In this document: positions 16,468 through 27,100 of the stretch, piece after piece | Position numbering within the stretch: the stretch's first letter is position 1 | Layout of the letters: each line of letters begins with the position of its first letter | Notes under the pieces: generated by a model | Database searches by the model: none | Seen by the model: only the letters and a program-made list of their open reading frames with translations | What the model was told of the DNA's origin: nothing | Translations under genes and position numbers: made by a program | Source: Magnetospirillum fulvum | GTDB lineage: Bacteria; Pseudomonadota; Alphaproteobacteria; Rhodospirillales; Magnetospirillaceae | NCBI RefSeq assembly: GCF_900108475.1 | Contig: NZ_FNWO01000016.1 | Span: 1 to 57,470, forward strand | Length of the DNA stretch: 57,470 bases | Direction of reading: 5' to 3'

Positions 16468-17805
16468 ATGGCGGGAGCGGGAAGCGGGAAAAGTCTGCGG
16501 ATCGTTTTCGCCACGATCGGATCGTTTGGCGACCTTCACCCCTACATCGCCCTCGCCCTTGAACTGAATCGACGCGGCCATCGAGCCATGATCGCGGGCA
16601 GCGACGTCTATCGCGACAAGATTCAGGCGCTCGGCATCGATTTCCATCCGCTCGGCCCCGATTTCAATCGCGTCCAGTCCGTCCCCGGTCTGGTCGATCA
16701 GGTGCTGCACCCCCGCACCGGCGCGGAAACGCTGATCCGCGACGTGATGATGCCCAATCTGCGGGAATCCTACGCCGATCTGTCCGCCGCCGCCGAAGGG
16801 TCCGACCTGCTGGTCTCCCACCCGCTGGCCTTTGCCGCCCGATTGGTGGCGGAAACCCAGGGGCGGCGCTGGGCCTCGACCTTCCTCGCCCCCTTCACCG
16901 CCTTGTCGGTTCACGACCCGTCGGTGATGGCCGAGATTCCGTTTCTCAACCTGCTGCGCCCGCTGGGGCCGCCGCTGTTTCGCCAGATTTACCACCATGT
17001 GATGCTGCGCGCCCACGATTGGAGCGCGCCGTGGCACGCCTTCCGCGCCGAACTGGGTCTGCCCCCCGCCGCCGACGATCCGCTGTTCGCCGGGCAGCAC
17101 GCTCCCGATCTGGCGCTTGGCCTGTTCTCGCCGCTGTTGGGCGCGCCCCAGCCCGACTGGCCGCGCAACAGCATGGCGACCGGGTTCGCCTTTCACGACG
17201 ACGACGATCAGGCGGGGTTGCCGCCCGATCTCGCCGCGTTCCTCGCGGACGGCCCGCCGCCGCTGGTCTTCACCCTGGGAACGACGATGGTGCGTCGCCC
17301 CGGCAGTTTTTTCGAAGACAGCCTGAAAGCGGCACAACGGCTACGCCGCCGGGCGGTGCTGCTGGTCGGGTCGAAATCGTCGCTGCCGCTCGGCCCGCTG
17401 TCGGAGTCCGCGATCTCCGTCGCCTATGCCCCCTTCTCGGCCCTGTTCCCCCGCGCCGCCGCCATCGTCCATCAGGGCGGAGTCGGCACCACCGGACAGG
17501 CGATGCGAGCGGGCCGACCGATGCTGGTGGTCCCGTTCGGCTATGACCAGCCCGACAATGCCGCCCGGGTCACCCGGCTCGGAATCGCCCGGTCGCTGCC
17601 GATCGGACGCTATACCGCCAGCCGTGCCGCCGACCAACTGGGCAGGCTGCTCGACCAGCCCTCGTACCAGCGCCGCGCCAGCGAGATCGGCCGCAAGATC
17701 GCCGCCGAAACCGGCACCCAAACCGCCTGCGACGCCTTGGTCGCGCTGGCCGAGGCGGGGCAGAATCCCGACCGCCAATCCCCCCGATTGCGGGCCGCCG
17801 GTTAG
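16468..17805 (+). CDS. Family 1 (UGT-like) glycosyltransferase
   Basis: This 445-aa GT-B fold enzyme resembles sterol/lipid and macrolide glycosyltransferases. The N-terminal domain starts FATIGSFGDLHPYIALALEL, the usual glycosyltransferase family 28 N-terminal pattern. The C-terminal donor-binding motif is VHQGGVGTTGQAM and then PFGYDQPDNAARV (about residues 332-370). It should transfer a sugar from a nucleotide-sugar to a lipid or small molecule; donor and acceptor are unknown. Its last 104 bases before the stop are copied again about 1.1 kb downstream, on the far side of the HSDR_N gene. It lies outside the PKS/NRPS cluster, so a role there is speculative. Confidence 0.85.
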   Translation: MAGAGSGKSLRIVFATIGSFGDLHPYIALALELNRRGHRAMIAGSDVYRDKIQALGIDFHPLGPDFNRVQSVPGLVDQVLHPRTGAETLIRDVMMPNLRESYADLSAAAEGSDLLVSHPLAFAARLVAETQGRRWASTFLAPFTALSVHDPSVMAEIPFLNLLRPLGPPLFRQIYHHVMLRAHDWSAPWHAFRAELGLPPAADDPLFAGQHAPDLALGLFSPLLGAPQPDWPRNSMATGFAFHDDDDQAGLPPDLAAFLADGPPPLVFTLGTTMVRRPGSFFEDSLKAAQRLRRRAVLLVGSKSSLPLGPLSESAISVAYAPFSALFPRAAAIVHQGGVGTTGQAMRAGRPMLVVPFGYDQPDNAARVTRLGIARSLPIGRYTASRAADQLGRLLDQPSYQRRASEIGRKIAAETGTQTACDALVALAEAGQNPDRQSPRLRAAG

Positions 17806-17824
17806 GCTTCGCCTTCGCCGCCCC
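17702..17824. repeat. Direct repeat, copy 1 (3' end of glycosyltransferase gene)
   Basis: About 123 bases spanning the end of the glycosyltransferase gene and its stop recur at 18794-18916 with about four differences. The two copies are exactly 1092 bases apart and flank the HSDR_N gene. Confidence 0.9.
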
Positions 17825-17832
17825 GACTGTGG

Positions 17833-18624
17833 CTACGCTCTAGTTGTTCTGCGCCGCCTGTATTCAACAACAGCCGGCTTGCTGATCAGGTTGAACAGGG
17901 CAGAAAAGGTTTCAGGCAAGTCACGCCGGGACGCCCTGAACACCTCAACATCAGATTCAATTGGGCTTCGATAGAGGAAAACTCGAATTTCATCTCCGTT
18001 CGTCACGAGATAATAAGGAGTTCCAATAAATATCGCATAACTTCTGGCCTGCTGGATATGGGTTGATAGATTTTCTCCAAAGTTCTTGGCCTCAACAACC
18101 AGAAGAGAACTATCTTTGCTTCGGTTACGACCATCGAACAAAACAAAATCGGCCTCTGTTTTGGTCTTCCTCCCCCCGACCACCTGTTCAACCCGATAAC
18201 CGTCTGCCCGGTCGTCCTCTGTGTAGCCGAGGCGGTCCAAGAGCGGGATCACAAACCGAATCTCGACTTCCTTCTCGCTACTAAAATGCTTGCCTGCGAT
18301 TCCAGCCAGCCACGGGTCACCCCCCTGAGAATGATCACCTTCGAGAGATGAGTTGGCCGAGAAATCCCCAAGAGGAAGATTCGGATCGGTAACGGAAAGC
18401 GTGACCCAATCATCTCGCCCAATGGTTCTTATGTCTGGACTCAAAATGACACCTAAAGATACCAAGCCGTCATGAATGACATCAATAAAATGTTTTTGCC
18501 TAGTCTTGAAACCATAGTGCCCCAACAAAGTCTTAAGTAATATTCGCTTAGATTTTTTCGGAGCTTCGAATACAGCTGACCGAATGGCCTCCGAGACGGC
18601 CCCATGGTTCCGCTCAGTCATCAT
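17833..18624 (-). CDS. Stand-alone HSDR_N-type (PD-(D/E)xK-like) nuclease-domain protein
   Basis: A 263-aa protein whose C-terminal half resembles the N-terminal nuclease domain of type I restriction R subunits: EADFVLFDG then LLVVEAK (about 155-180) fit the PD-(D/E)xK core. There is no DEAD/helicase part, and no hsdM or hsdS gene is near, so it is not a complete restriction system. Base composition is visibly AT-richer than all neighbours. Together with the 123-base direct repeats on both sides, this suggests a recently acquired islet. A strong purine-rich site (GGAAGGGGGGG) precedes the start; the second of two adjacent ATGs (18621) is also possible. The N-terminal half (1-100) is not recognised. 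Confidence 0.75.
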   Translation of the reverse strand: MMTERNHGAVSEAIRSAVFEAPKKSKRILLKTLLGHYGFKTRQKHFIDVIHDGLVSLGVILSPDIRTIGRDDWVTLSVTDPNLPLGDFSANSSLEGDHSQGGDPWLAGIAGKHFSSEKEVEIRFVIPLLDRLGYTEDDRADGYRVEQVVGGRKTKTEADFVLFDGRNRSKDSSLLVVEAKNFGENLSTHIQQARSYAIFIGTPYYLVTNGDEIRVFLYRSPIESDVEVFRASRRDLPETFSALFNLISKPAVVEYRRRRTTRA

Positions 18625-18687
18625 CCCCCCCTTCCCTCGCCGCCAATTATAATCGGTTAGGGCGTATGTTCTCAGAGAGAGACACGT

Positions 18688-18897
18688 ATGGGAAGTGGAT
18701 TTGTGACATTTCCCGCAATGCTTGGTCGCGAGAAACTACCGCAGGCGCGGAGTCTGGAGCCAATTCAGGGCATGCCGGTAGAGGACATTTATCCCGCCGA
18801 AACCGGCACCCAAACCGCCTGCGACGCCCTGGTCGCGCTGGCCGAGGCGGGGCAGCATCCCGACCGCCAATCCCCCCGATTGCGGGCCGCCGGTTAG
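18688..18897 (+). pseudogene. Duplicated tail of the glycosyltransferase gene behind a foreign 5' piece
   Basis: The last 34 codons here are the same as those ending the glycosyltransferase gene at 17805, but they are joined to about 35 unrelated codons that start at 18688. The fragment lacks both glycosyltransferase domains, so it is a by-product of the duplication and not a functional enzyme. Whether it is translated is unknown. Confidence 0.7.
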
Positions 18898-18916
18898 GCT
18901 CCGCCTTCGCTGCCCC
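18794..18916. repeat. Direct repeat, copy 2 (duplicated glycosyltransferase 3' end)
   Basis: This is the second copy of the 17702-17824 segment, offset by 1092 bases, with about four mismatches. It abuts the stop codon of the alpha/beta hydrolase gene, which is probably what followed the glycosyltransferase gene before the islet arrived. Confidence 0.9.
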
Positions 18917-19775
18917 CGGGTTTGATCCCGGCCAATGCGCCGAAGAACGTGCTGGTCTCTCCGGCAACGCGGGCGCGCTGACGATCGACCGTAATCAGGT
19001 GATAGCAATCGTCCAGCAGCACGGTGCGAACCGGGCCGCCGAGGCGACGGGCGACATAGCGGGGATTCTTCAGGCCGCACAGATCGTCTTGAACAGCATG
19101 GACGATCAGGGTCGGAGCCGTGATCAAAGGCAGTTCCGGTTTTAGCATCGCGGCGAATTCGCCCATCTCGCGCAACGACCGCCCGGTGATGCCGATCGCC
19201 CCGGCGGTCGCGGTATCGCCCTTTTGCTTCGCGGCGGCGACGGGGCGGCGCAGGCGCTCGTCCTTGATGCTGTAGGGATCGCTGCCGACAAAGCGATAGG
19301 ACAGCCCCCGCTCGGTCTTGAGGAACCACGGCAGCAGAAACGCGAAGCGGGGCATCGACCAGCCGTCATACCACAGCGGCAGGGAATAGAGGGCAAGCCC
19401 GGCCACCGTTTCCTTGTGCTTCGCGGCCAGATGCAGCGCCAACAGCGCGCCCAGGCACAGCCCGGCGACGAAGACGGAACGGTGCCGACAGACCGCTTCG
19501 GCGTGGACCGTCTCGACGCTGTCGTACCAATCGCGCCAGCCGGTCTTGACCAGATCGGCTTCGCTGCCGCAATGCCCGGCCAGCCGCACCGCATAGACGG
19601 TAAAGCCCGACGCGGACAGGCAGCGGGCGACCGAGCGCATTTCGTTGGGGGTTCCGGCCAATCCATGGATCAGCAGCACTGCCGGGCCGGACGGCTCGGA
19701 AGCGCCGCGATGATAGCGATAGCCAAGCGACGGTTGGGCCAGAGCGGCGGCGGGGAGATACGTCTCGATCGTCAT
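18894..19775 (-). CDS. Alpha/beta hydrolase (carboxylesterase/lysophospholipase-like) with Cys nucleophile
   Basis: This 293-aa protein has the alpha/beta hydrolase layout: oxyanion motif LLIHGLAGTPNEM (about 34-46), nucleophile elbow GLCLG with Cys107, an acid around Asp230/Asp231 (AVQDD) and His259 (DDCYHL). Monoacylglycerol lipases and carboxylesterases of this group normally have GxSxG. Here the codon is TGC, giving a Cys-His-Asp triad as in dienelactone hydrolase. There is no signal peptide, so it is cytoplasmic. The start at 19775 begins the conserved region; longer upstream starts overlap the promoter of purT. The substrate is unknown. Confidence 0.8.
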   Translation of the reverse strand: MTIETYLPAAALAQPSLGYRYHRGASEPSGPAVLLIHGLAGTPNEMRSVARCLSASGFTVYAVRLAGHCGSEADLVKTGWRDWYDSVETVHAEAVCRHRSVFVAGLCLGALLALHLAAKHKETVAGLALYSLPLWYDGWSMPRFAFLLPWFLKTERGLSYRFVGSDPYSIKDERLRRPVAAAKQKGDTATAGAIGITGRSLREMGEFAAMLKPELPLITAPTLIVHAVQDDLCGLKNPRYVARRLGGPVRTVLLDDCYHLITVDRQRARVAGETSTFFGALAGIKPGGSEGGA

Positions 19776-19926
19776 TGCATTCCTGTCGAATCCTCGGTTG
19801 CCCAATATAGTTTGGGCTTGGTAGAGTTCGAAACACCCTATCATACCGAAGTCCTGTCCCGACCGGCCATGATCCGGCCGGACGGCCTTATTCCAGGGAC
19901 CGGCCCCTTTTCTGGAGATCGACGAC

Positions 19927-21126
19927 ATGAGCATCGGAACGCCGTTAAGCATGTCCGCCACGCGGGTGATGCTGCTGGGGGCCGGAGAATTGGGCAAGGA
20001 ACTGGTGATCGCCCTCCAGCGTCTGGGCGTCGAGGTGATCGCGGTCGACCGCTATGACAACGCGCCGGGGATGCAGGTGGCGCACCGCTCCCACGTCGTC
20101 ACCATGACCGACGCCGCCGCGCTGCGCCGGGTGATCGAAGCGGAAAAGCCGCATCTGGTGGTGCCCGAGATCGAGGCGATCGCCACCGACCTGCTGCTGG
20201 AGATCGAGCGGGAAAAATTGGCGGAAGTGATCCCGACCGCGCGCGCCACCCGGTTGACGATGGATCGCGAGGGGATTCGCCGCCTCGCCGCCGAGACGCT
20301 GGGCCTGCCCACCTCGCCCTACGCCTTCGCCGAATCGCTCGACGAATTGCGCGCCGCGATCGAGGGCGGCATCGGCTTTCCTTGCGTGGTCAAGCCGGTG
20401 ATGTCGTCGTCGGGCAAGGGCCAGTCCGTGCTGAAATCGGCCTCGGATATCGAGGTCGCGTGGATTCATGCCCTTCAGGCCGGGCGGGTGGCGCGCACCC
20501 GCGTCATCGTCGAGGGCTTCATTGATTTCGATTACGAAATCACCCAGCTCACCGTCCGGGCGGTCGGGGCCTCGGGTCAGGTCGAGACCTATTTCTGCGA
20601 CCCGATCGGCCATCATCAGGTCGATGGCGATTACGTGCTGTCGTGGCAGCCCCAGGCGATGAGCCCGGCGGCGCTGGCTGCCGCCCGCGACATCGCCGGG
20701 CGGATCACCGGCGATCTGGGCGGACGGGGCATCTTTGGCGTCGAACTGTTCGTCAAGGGCGATCAGGTGTGGTTCTCCGAGGTCAGCCCCCGCCCCCACG
20801 ATACCGGGCTGGTGACGCTGTGTACCCAGCGCCTGTCCGAGTTCGACCTCCACGCCCGCGCCATCCTCGGCCTGCCGGTCGATGTCGCCCTGCGCTCGCC
20901 CGGCGCGTCGGCGGTGATCTATGGCGGGATGAACGCGACCGGCATCGCCTTTGAAGGGGTGGCCGAGGCGTTGCAGGTGCCGGGCAGCGATTTGCGTCTG
21001 TTCGGCAAGCCGGAAAGCTATCAAAAGCGGCGGATGGGCGTTGCCGTCGCCTCGGCCGACAGCGTCGAAGAGGCGATCGAACGGGCCAAGCTGGCCGCCA
21101 GCCGCGTCCAGCCGGTCCGAGGCTAG
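19927..21126 (+). CDS. purT: Formate-dependent phosphoribosylglycinamide formyltransferase
   Basis: This 399-aa ATP-grasp enzyme (PurT) makes formyl-GAR from GAR, formate and ATP in purine synthesis, independent of folate. The N-terminal motif [20 protein letters not shown], the [15 protein letters not shown]-loop (about 157-168) and the C-terminal [13 protein letters not shown] motif (about 288-300) are all present, and the length is normal. GGAG at 19913-19916 supports the start. It stands alone, divergent from the hydrolase, and ends in a strong hairpin before the convergent PKS gene. Confidence 0.96.
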   Translation: MSIGTPLSMSATRVMLLGAGELGKELVIALQRLGVEVIAVDRYDNAPGMQVAHRSHVVTMTDAAALRRVIEAEKPHLVVPEIEAIATDLLLEIEREKLAEVIPTARATRLTMDREGIRRLAAETLGLPTSPYAFAESLDELRAAIEGGIGFPCVVKPVMSSSGKGQSVLKSASDIEVAWIHALQAGRVARTRVIVEGFIDFDYEITQLTVRAVGASGQVETYFCDPIGHHQVDGDYVLSWQPQAMSPAALAAARDIAGRITGDLGGRGIFGVELFVKGDQVWFSEVSPRPHDTGLVTLCTQRLSEFDLHARAILGLPVDVALRSPGASAVIYGGMNATGIAFEGVAEALQVPGSDLRLFGKPESYQKRRMGVAVASADSVEEAIERAKLAASRVQPVRG

Positions 21127-21133
21127 ACGTCGA

Positions 21134-21174
21134 AGGGGGCCGCCTGGAAAACCGGGCCGCCCCCTCCCCTTTTC
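21134..21174. terminator. Terminator between purT and the PKS operon
   Basis: Bases 21134-21147 pair with 21152-21165 with one mismatch around an AAAA loop, followed by CCCCTTTTCC. This is a convincing terminator for purT and may also serve the convergent PKS transcript. Confidence 0.75.
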
Positions 21175-24100
21175 CTACCGGGCGATCAGATCCTCCAATT
21201 CGCGCAGCAACGCCTCGGCCGATTGGGCCGGAGCGGGCGCCGCCGCCGTGTTCGTCTCGTCCTCCAGCACGATGATGTCGGAGAGCAGGAACGTCGCGAT
21301 CTTGTCCAGGGTGGGATAGTCGAATAGCAGCGAGGCGGGCAGCGTCTTGCCCAGGCTGCGGTTCAGCCGGTTGCGCATATCGACCGACATCAGCGAATCG
21401 AAGCCCTGGGCCACCAGCGGCTGATCGAGCGCGATTGCCTCGCCCTCGCCATAGCCCAGGGTGTGACGGGCCAGCTCCTGGAGATACGACCGCAGCAAAC
21501 CGGGCCGTTCGACCGCGAGGACGGCACGCAATTCCTCGACGATCGCGCGCCCGACCGCAGCGGCGGTTTCGACCTGCTCCCCCGCTCCCGTCGCCGACAC
21601 CAACGCCGCATACAGGCCGCGTTGGGTGTCGATCCCCTGACTGGCGGCAAAGGCCCGCCAATCGGCATCGACAATCGCGGGCTGGGTCAAATCCTCCTTC
21701 AGGACATGTTTCAGCACCCGGAGCGCCTGATCGGGATTGAGCCCGCGTATCCCCATCGCCCCGAAGCGGTCGCCCGACAGAGCGGCGGCCATCCCGGCTT
21801 CGGCCCACGGCCCCCAATTGACGCTGGTCGCGGGCAGCGACAGCAGGCGGCGATAGGCGGCCAGCCCATCCATGAAGCCGTTGGCGGCCGCGTAATTGCC
21901 CTGCCCCAGATTGCCGATCACGGCCGCGACCGAGGAGAACAGGACAAAGAAATCGAGCGTCCGGTCGCGGGTGGCGACATGAAGGTTCCAGGCGCCGCGC
22001 AGCTTGGGTGCCATCACCGTGGCAAAGCGCGGCCAGGTCAGATCGGGTATCATCCCGTCGGCGAGCAGACCGGCGGCATGGACGATGCCTTTCAGCGGCG
22101 GCATTGATGCGTCGATTTGGGCCATCACCCGACCGACATCCTCGGCCAGGGCGACGTCGGCGGCAACGATCTCGACCGCGACACCGGCTTCGCGCAATTG
22201 AGCGATCGCCGCCTCGGCCGTCGGATTGGGAGCGTTGCGCCCGGTCAGAACCAGATGACGCGCTCCCTCGTCGGCCAGCCAGCGCGCCACCTTCAGCCCC
22301 AGCGCCCCCAGCCCGCCGGTGACGCAATAGGTCGCCTCGGGCGACACCGGGCCGCGCTCGCGGATCAGGCTCTGGCGGTCCTCGCTATCGCGCGACAGTA
22401 CAATCTTGCCGATATGGCGGGCCTGGGCCATGTAGCGGAACCCGTCCTCGGCTTGATGCAGCGGGAACATTGTCACCGGCAACGGGCGCAACGCGCCGCT
22501 GTCGAACAGCGGGAACAGGTCCGCGACCATCGCCGCGATCGTCGCCGGATCGTCGCGCGAAACGGCGGCCAGATCGAACGGACGGTAAAAGATCGTGGGA
22601 TCCAGCGCGGTGACGCGGGCGTCGTCCCAAATCCCGATCTTGCCCATTTCGAGGAAGCGACCGCCCTTCGCCAGCACCGAGAAGCTGGCGGGGATGAAAT
22701 CGCCGTTCAGCGAGTTGAGGATGATATCGACCCCCGCCCCGCCGGTCACCGCCTTGATCTCGGCGGCAAAGTCGGTGTTGCGGGAATTGAACAGATGGGT
22801 GACGCCCAGCGCGGAGAGCGCGTCGCGCTTGTCTTGCGAGCCGACGGTGGCAAACACCTCGGCCCCGGCCCGCAACGCCAGTTGCACCGCCGCCATGCCG
22901 ACGCCGCCCGCCGCGGCATGGATCAGGATGCGGTCGCCCGGCTTGATCTTCGCCAGCACCGACAAAGCGTAATGCGCGGTCAGGAAGGTTGCGGGCAGCG
23001 TCGTCGCCTCGGCGAAACTGAGCCGCTTCGGCTTGGCCACCACCTGGGCGCGGCTGACCGTAACGTGGCTGCCGATGCACCCAGGCGAGGCGAGCACGAC
23101 CACCGAATCACCCTCCTCCAGGTCGGTGATTCCAGCGCCCCGCCGCACCACCCGACCCGTCGCCTCGAAGCCCAGCAGACCGGCCTCGCCGGGATATTGC
23201 CCGAGCGCGTTCAGCACATCGCGGAAGTTCAGCCCGGCGGCGACAATCGCCACCTCGACCTCGCCCGCACCGGGGGCGCGGCGCGGCCTCGTCTTGAAGG
23301 TGAGATCGTCCAGGGTGTGACGCGGCCCGACATCGAGGTAATAGGCTTCGGTCGCGCTGGCCACCGGACCGCTGCCCTGCCCCGGCTTGGCTCCCGGCTG
23401 GGCGACGAGACGGGCGGCAAAGACGCGGCCCCCCCGGCGCAGCGCCAGATGATCCTCGCCCGCCACCGCCTCGGGGCCGCTACCGTCGAAGATCGCGGTC
23501 AGAGCGGCCAGCCCCTCGTCGCTCTGCTTGGCCTCGACATCGACCAGACCGCCCCACAATTCGGGGAATTCGTGCGACAGAGTGCGGCCGAACGCCCACA
23601 ACGCACCACCGACCAGACTTCCAGGCCGGATCGAGCGGTCCTCGCGCACCACTGTCTGGGCCTGATTGGTGACGATCCACAGCCGGATCGTTTGGGGCAG
23701 CGCGGCACGGCCCAGCCCATGAACAAGCTCAAGCAGACCTCCCACCCAGGTGCGATGATCGGATTCAAGAGTATCGGCGGTCGAGTCGTCGCCCGCGCTT
23801 TCGGCTCCGCTGGCGTCAAATACGATCTGGAGCGCGGTAAAGCCACCCCGTTCGGCCCACGCCGAGAGCCGCGCCGCGACATCGGTCAAACCATCGGGGC
23901 GCAGTTCAAGCGGGACGATGCCCTGCCCCTGCAAGCGGGCAATCAAACCGTCGCCCCAGTCACCACCCGCCGCCCGCACCGCGACCCAGCCCGTCGTCGG
24001 CGCGAGAGCCGAAGCGGGGACGCCCGCCGCGATCTCGTTCCAGGACAGGGCATGGACCAGCCCGCAATCGTCGCGGCGCATCTGCTGATAGAGCGTGTCG

Positions 24101-27100
24101 CGGTCGGTCTGCTTCAGCAGGAAATCGTCGATTTCCAGCACCACCGACCCATCGGCGGCATAGGTGGTCACCGTCGCCTTGACCAGTCCGGGCGACACCG
24201 CGATCCGTGTATGGCAATAAAGCGGCCCGGCCAGCGATCCCAGCAAACGGACGCTGCCCATATGCAGCGGGATCAGCACATTGTTTCCGCTCAACATTTC
24301 GGCGGCAGAGGTGTCGCAGGCGGGCAGCACGGTCTGGAGGATCGAATCGATCAGACCGGGATGGATCGCGCCATCGTCGATCCGGCCGGTTGCCTCAAGA
24401 CGGCACCAGGATTCGTCAGGACCCTGGCCGATCTCGCGCAGGCAACGGAAGTTCGGCCCGGTGCTGTAGCCGACGCTTTCGATCAGGGCATAGAACGCAT
24501 CATGCTCCATCCGTCCGGGGCTGCGCGCCGCCAGGGCCGCGAAATCGGGCCGCGCCGCCGCCCGCGCCTCAGGCAGTTCGGCCACGATAGTTCCGGCCGA
24601 ATGGGTCTGCCACGCCGCCTCGTCATCGCTGGCGGGACGGCTGACCAGCCGGAAGCCGCGACCCGCCCCCGGCTCACCTTCGACAATCACCTGGACGGTG
24701 CGGGGCTCGTCGTCATCGACGACCAGCGGCGCGGTAAAGGAGACGTCGTCCAATTGCCGCGCCCCGGCTCCGGTCAGATCGCGCACCGCCCCGAACGCCA
24801 TCGACAGATGGGCGGCGGCGGGCGAGATGATCCGGCCAAAAATCTTGTGCTCGCGCAGGAACGAGGGCTGCTCGGCGGTGAAATGAGCCTGGAACAGCAC
24901 GGTGCCCCGCGCAAACAGCGGTGACACGATCTTCTGCCCCAGCCAACCATGGTTGCGCCCGACCGTGGCCGTTCCGCCGGAGTCCGGCAGCGGGGCCAGG
25001 TAATAGCTTTTGCGCTGGAACGGATAGCCGGGGAAGGCGACCCGGCGCGGATCGAAGGGGGCATCGCGCCCGGCCCAGTCAATCTCGGCGCCTTGGGCGA
25101 AGAGTGCGGCCACAGCCAGCGCCAGGGTGCGGTGATCGGCCTCGGCATCGGGAACCGCCCCGGCGGCGGGACGGGTCAGCGAGGGGAGAAATACCCGCCC
25201 CTCGGCCTCGACGCTGGTCCGCGCCAGCGCGGTCAGGATCGGGGCCGCACCGATTTCGAGGAACACACTGACCCCATCCTCGGCGAGCGTGCGGGCGGCG
25301 GCGGCAAAGCGCACCGGCGCTTCGACCTGCCCCGACCAATAGGCTGCGCTGGACAGATCGCCCGGCCCCGCCTTGGCCCCACTGACGGTCGAAACCATCG
25401 GCAGCAGCGCCGGGCGATAGGCGACCTGCCCCGCGACCCCGGCAAACGTCTCGACCATCGGCCGCATCAGCGGCGAGTGGAAGGCATGCGATACCCGCAA
25501 TTCCTGGGTGCGGCGGCCCTGGGCCTCGAACCCCCGGCGTACCTCCGCCACCGAATCGGCCGGTCCGGCGATCACGATGTCTTCGGGGGTGTTGATCGCC
25601 GCGACCGAGAGCGGCACCCCGCGACCTGCCACCCGCGCCACCGCCGCCGCGACCTCGGCTTCGGGCGCGGCAATCGAGGCCATCGCGCCGCCACTCGGCA
25701 ACGCCTGCATCAGCCGTCCCCGCTCCGCCACCAGGGTCAAAGCGTCTTCCAGCCCGATCACGCCTGCGACATGGGCGGCGACGAACTCGCCGATGCTGTG
25801 CCCGGCGACGATGTCGGGGGTAACCCCCCAACTGCGCCACAGCTCGGACAGGGCATATTCGATCGCGAAGATCGCGGGCTGGGCGAACCCGGTCTGTTGC
25901 AGCCGCTCGTTATCGGCCTGTGGCCCATAGATCAGGTCGAGGAGGGATTCGCCCAGACGCGGCCGCAAAATTTGGTCGCAGGCATCGAGCGCAGCGCGGA
26001 ACACCGGCTGATCGCGATAAAGCGCGCGGCCCATCCCGACATATTGCGAGCCCTGGCCGGTGAACAGGAAGGCGATCTTGGGCCGCTCCGCTTTCGATCC
26101 GGTCACTACCGTGCGCGGCGCACTTCCGGCCAGCGACTGGCGCAAGCTCTGCGCGATCTCCGGCCCGCTTGATCCCACCGCCGCCAGCCGAAAACCGAAA
26201 TGGCTGCGCCCGGCTCCGGCGGTGTGGGCGATGTCGGCGAGCGGAGCGGTACTGCTGTCCAGATAATCGGCAACCCGCTCGGTCAGTGCCCGCAACGCCT
26301 CGGCCGACCGGGCCGACAGCGGCAGCACCTGCGGTCCCGGCGCTGGAACCCCGACGCGGGGAACCTCCCTCGGCGCTTCCTCGACGATCACATGGGCGTT
26401 GGTGCCGGAAAAGCCGAACGAACTGACCCCGGCCCGGCGCGGCTTGTCGCCTTGAGGCCAGGGCGTCAGCTCGGTCGGCACCCGGAACGGATACTGCCCC
26501 CACGGAATATGCGGACTGGGCGAGGACAAATGGAGATGGGGCGGAATCTCGCCATGACGCAGGCACAGCAGCGCCTTGATCAGCCCGGCGATCCCGGCAC
26601 CGGCCTCGAGATGGCCGATATTGGTCTTGATCGTGCTGATCAGAACCGGATCGTCGGCTCCGCGCACCGTCTGCATAATCCGGCCAATCGCCTCGACCTC
26701 GATTGGATCGCCGAGCGGGGTTCCAGTACCGTGCGCCTCGATATAGCCGATATCGGCAGGCGACAGACCGGCGCTGGCCAGGGCGCGCTGGATCACCTTT
26801 TCCTGGGCCAGACCGTTGGGGGCGGTCAGGCCGTTGCTCTTGCCGTCCTGATTGACCGCCGAACCCCGGATCAGACCGAGAATGCGGTCCTTGGCGGCGA
26901 TGGCGTCGGACAGCCGCTTCAGCACGATCACCCCGCAGCCTTCGCCGCGCCCATAGCCGTCAGCCGAGGAATCGAAGGTCTTGCACAGACCGTCGGGCGA
27001 GATCGTCCCCAGCTTCGATGAGGCGATATGGAAAATCGGCGACAGGATCAGATTGATCCCGGCGGCCAGCGCCATATCGCTTTCGCCGTTGCGCAACCCC

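Noticed and set aside
16468-17805. Glycosyltransferase as a tailoring enzyme of the lipopeptide
   Set aside because: It is on the other strand and separated from the cluster by a nuclease islet, a hydrolase and purT; nothing ties it to the pathway.
17833-18624. Part of a type I restriction-modification system
   Set aside because: No helicase part, methylase or specificity subunit is present nearby; only the nuclease-like domain is seen.
18688-18897. An independent small gene
   Set aside because: Its second half is a copy of the glycosyltransferase tail and its first half has no recognisable features, so it is best explained by the duplication.
22117-24924. A 935-codon open frame on the plus strand opposite PKS2
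   Set aside because: It is antisense to a clear PKS. Its translation is Arg/Gly/Gln-rich and low in complexity, as expected for the complement of GC-rich coding DNA. Similar long frames oppose most genes here.
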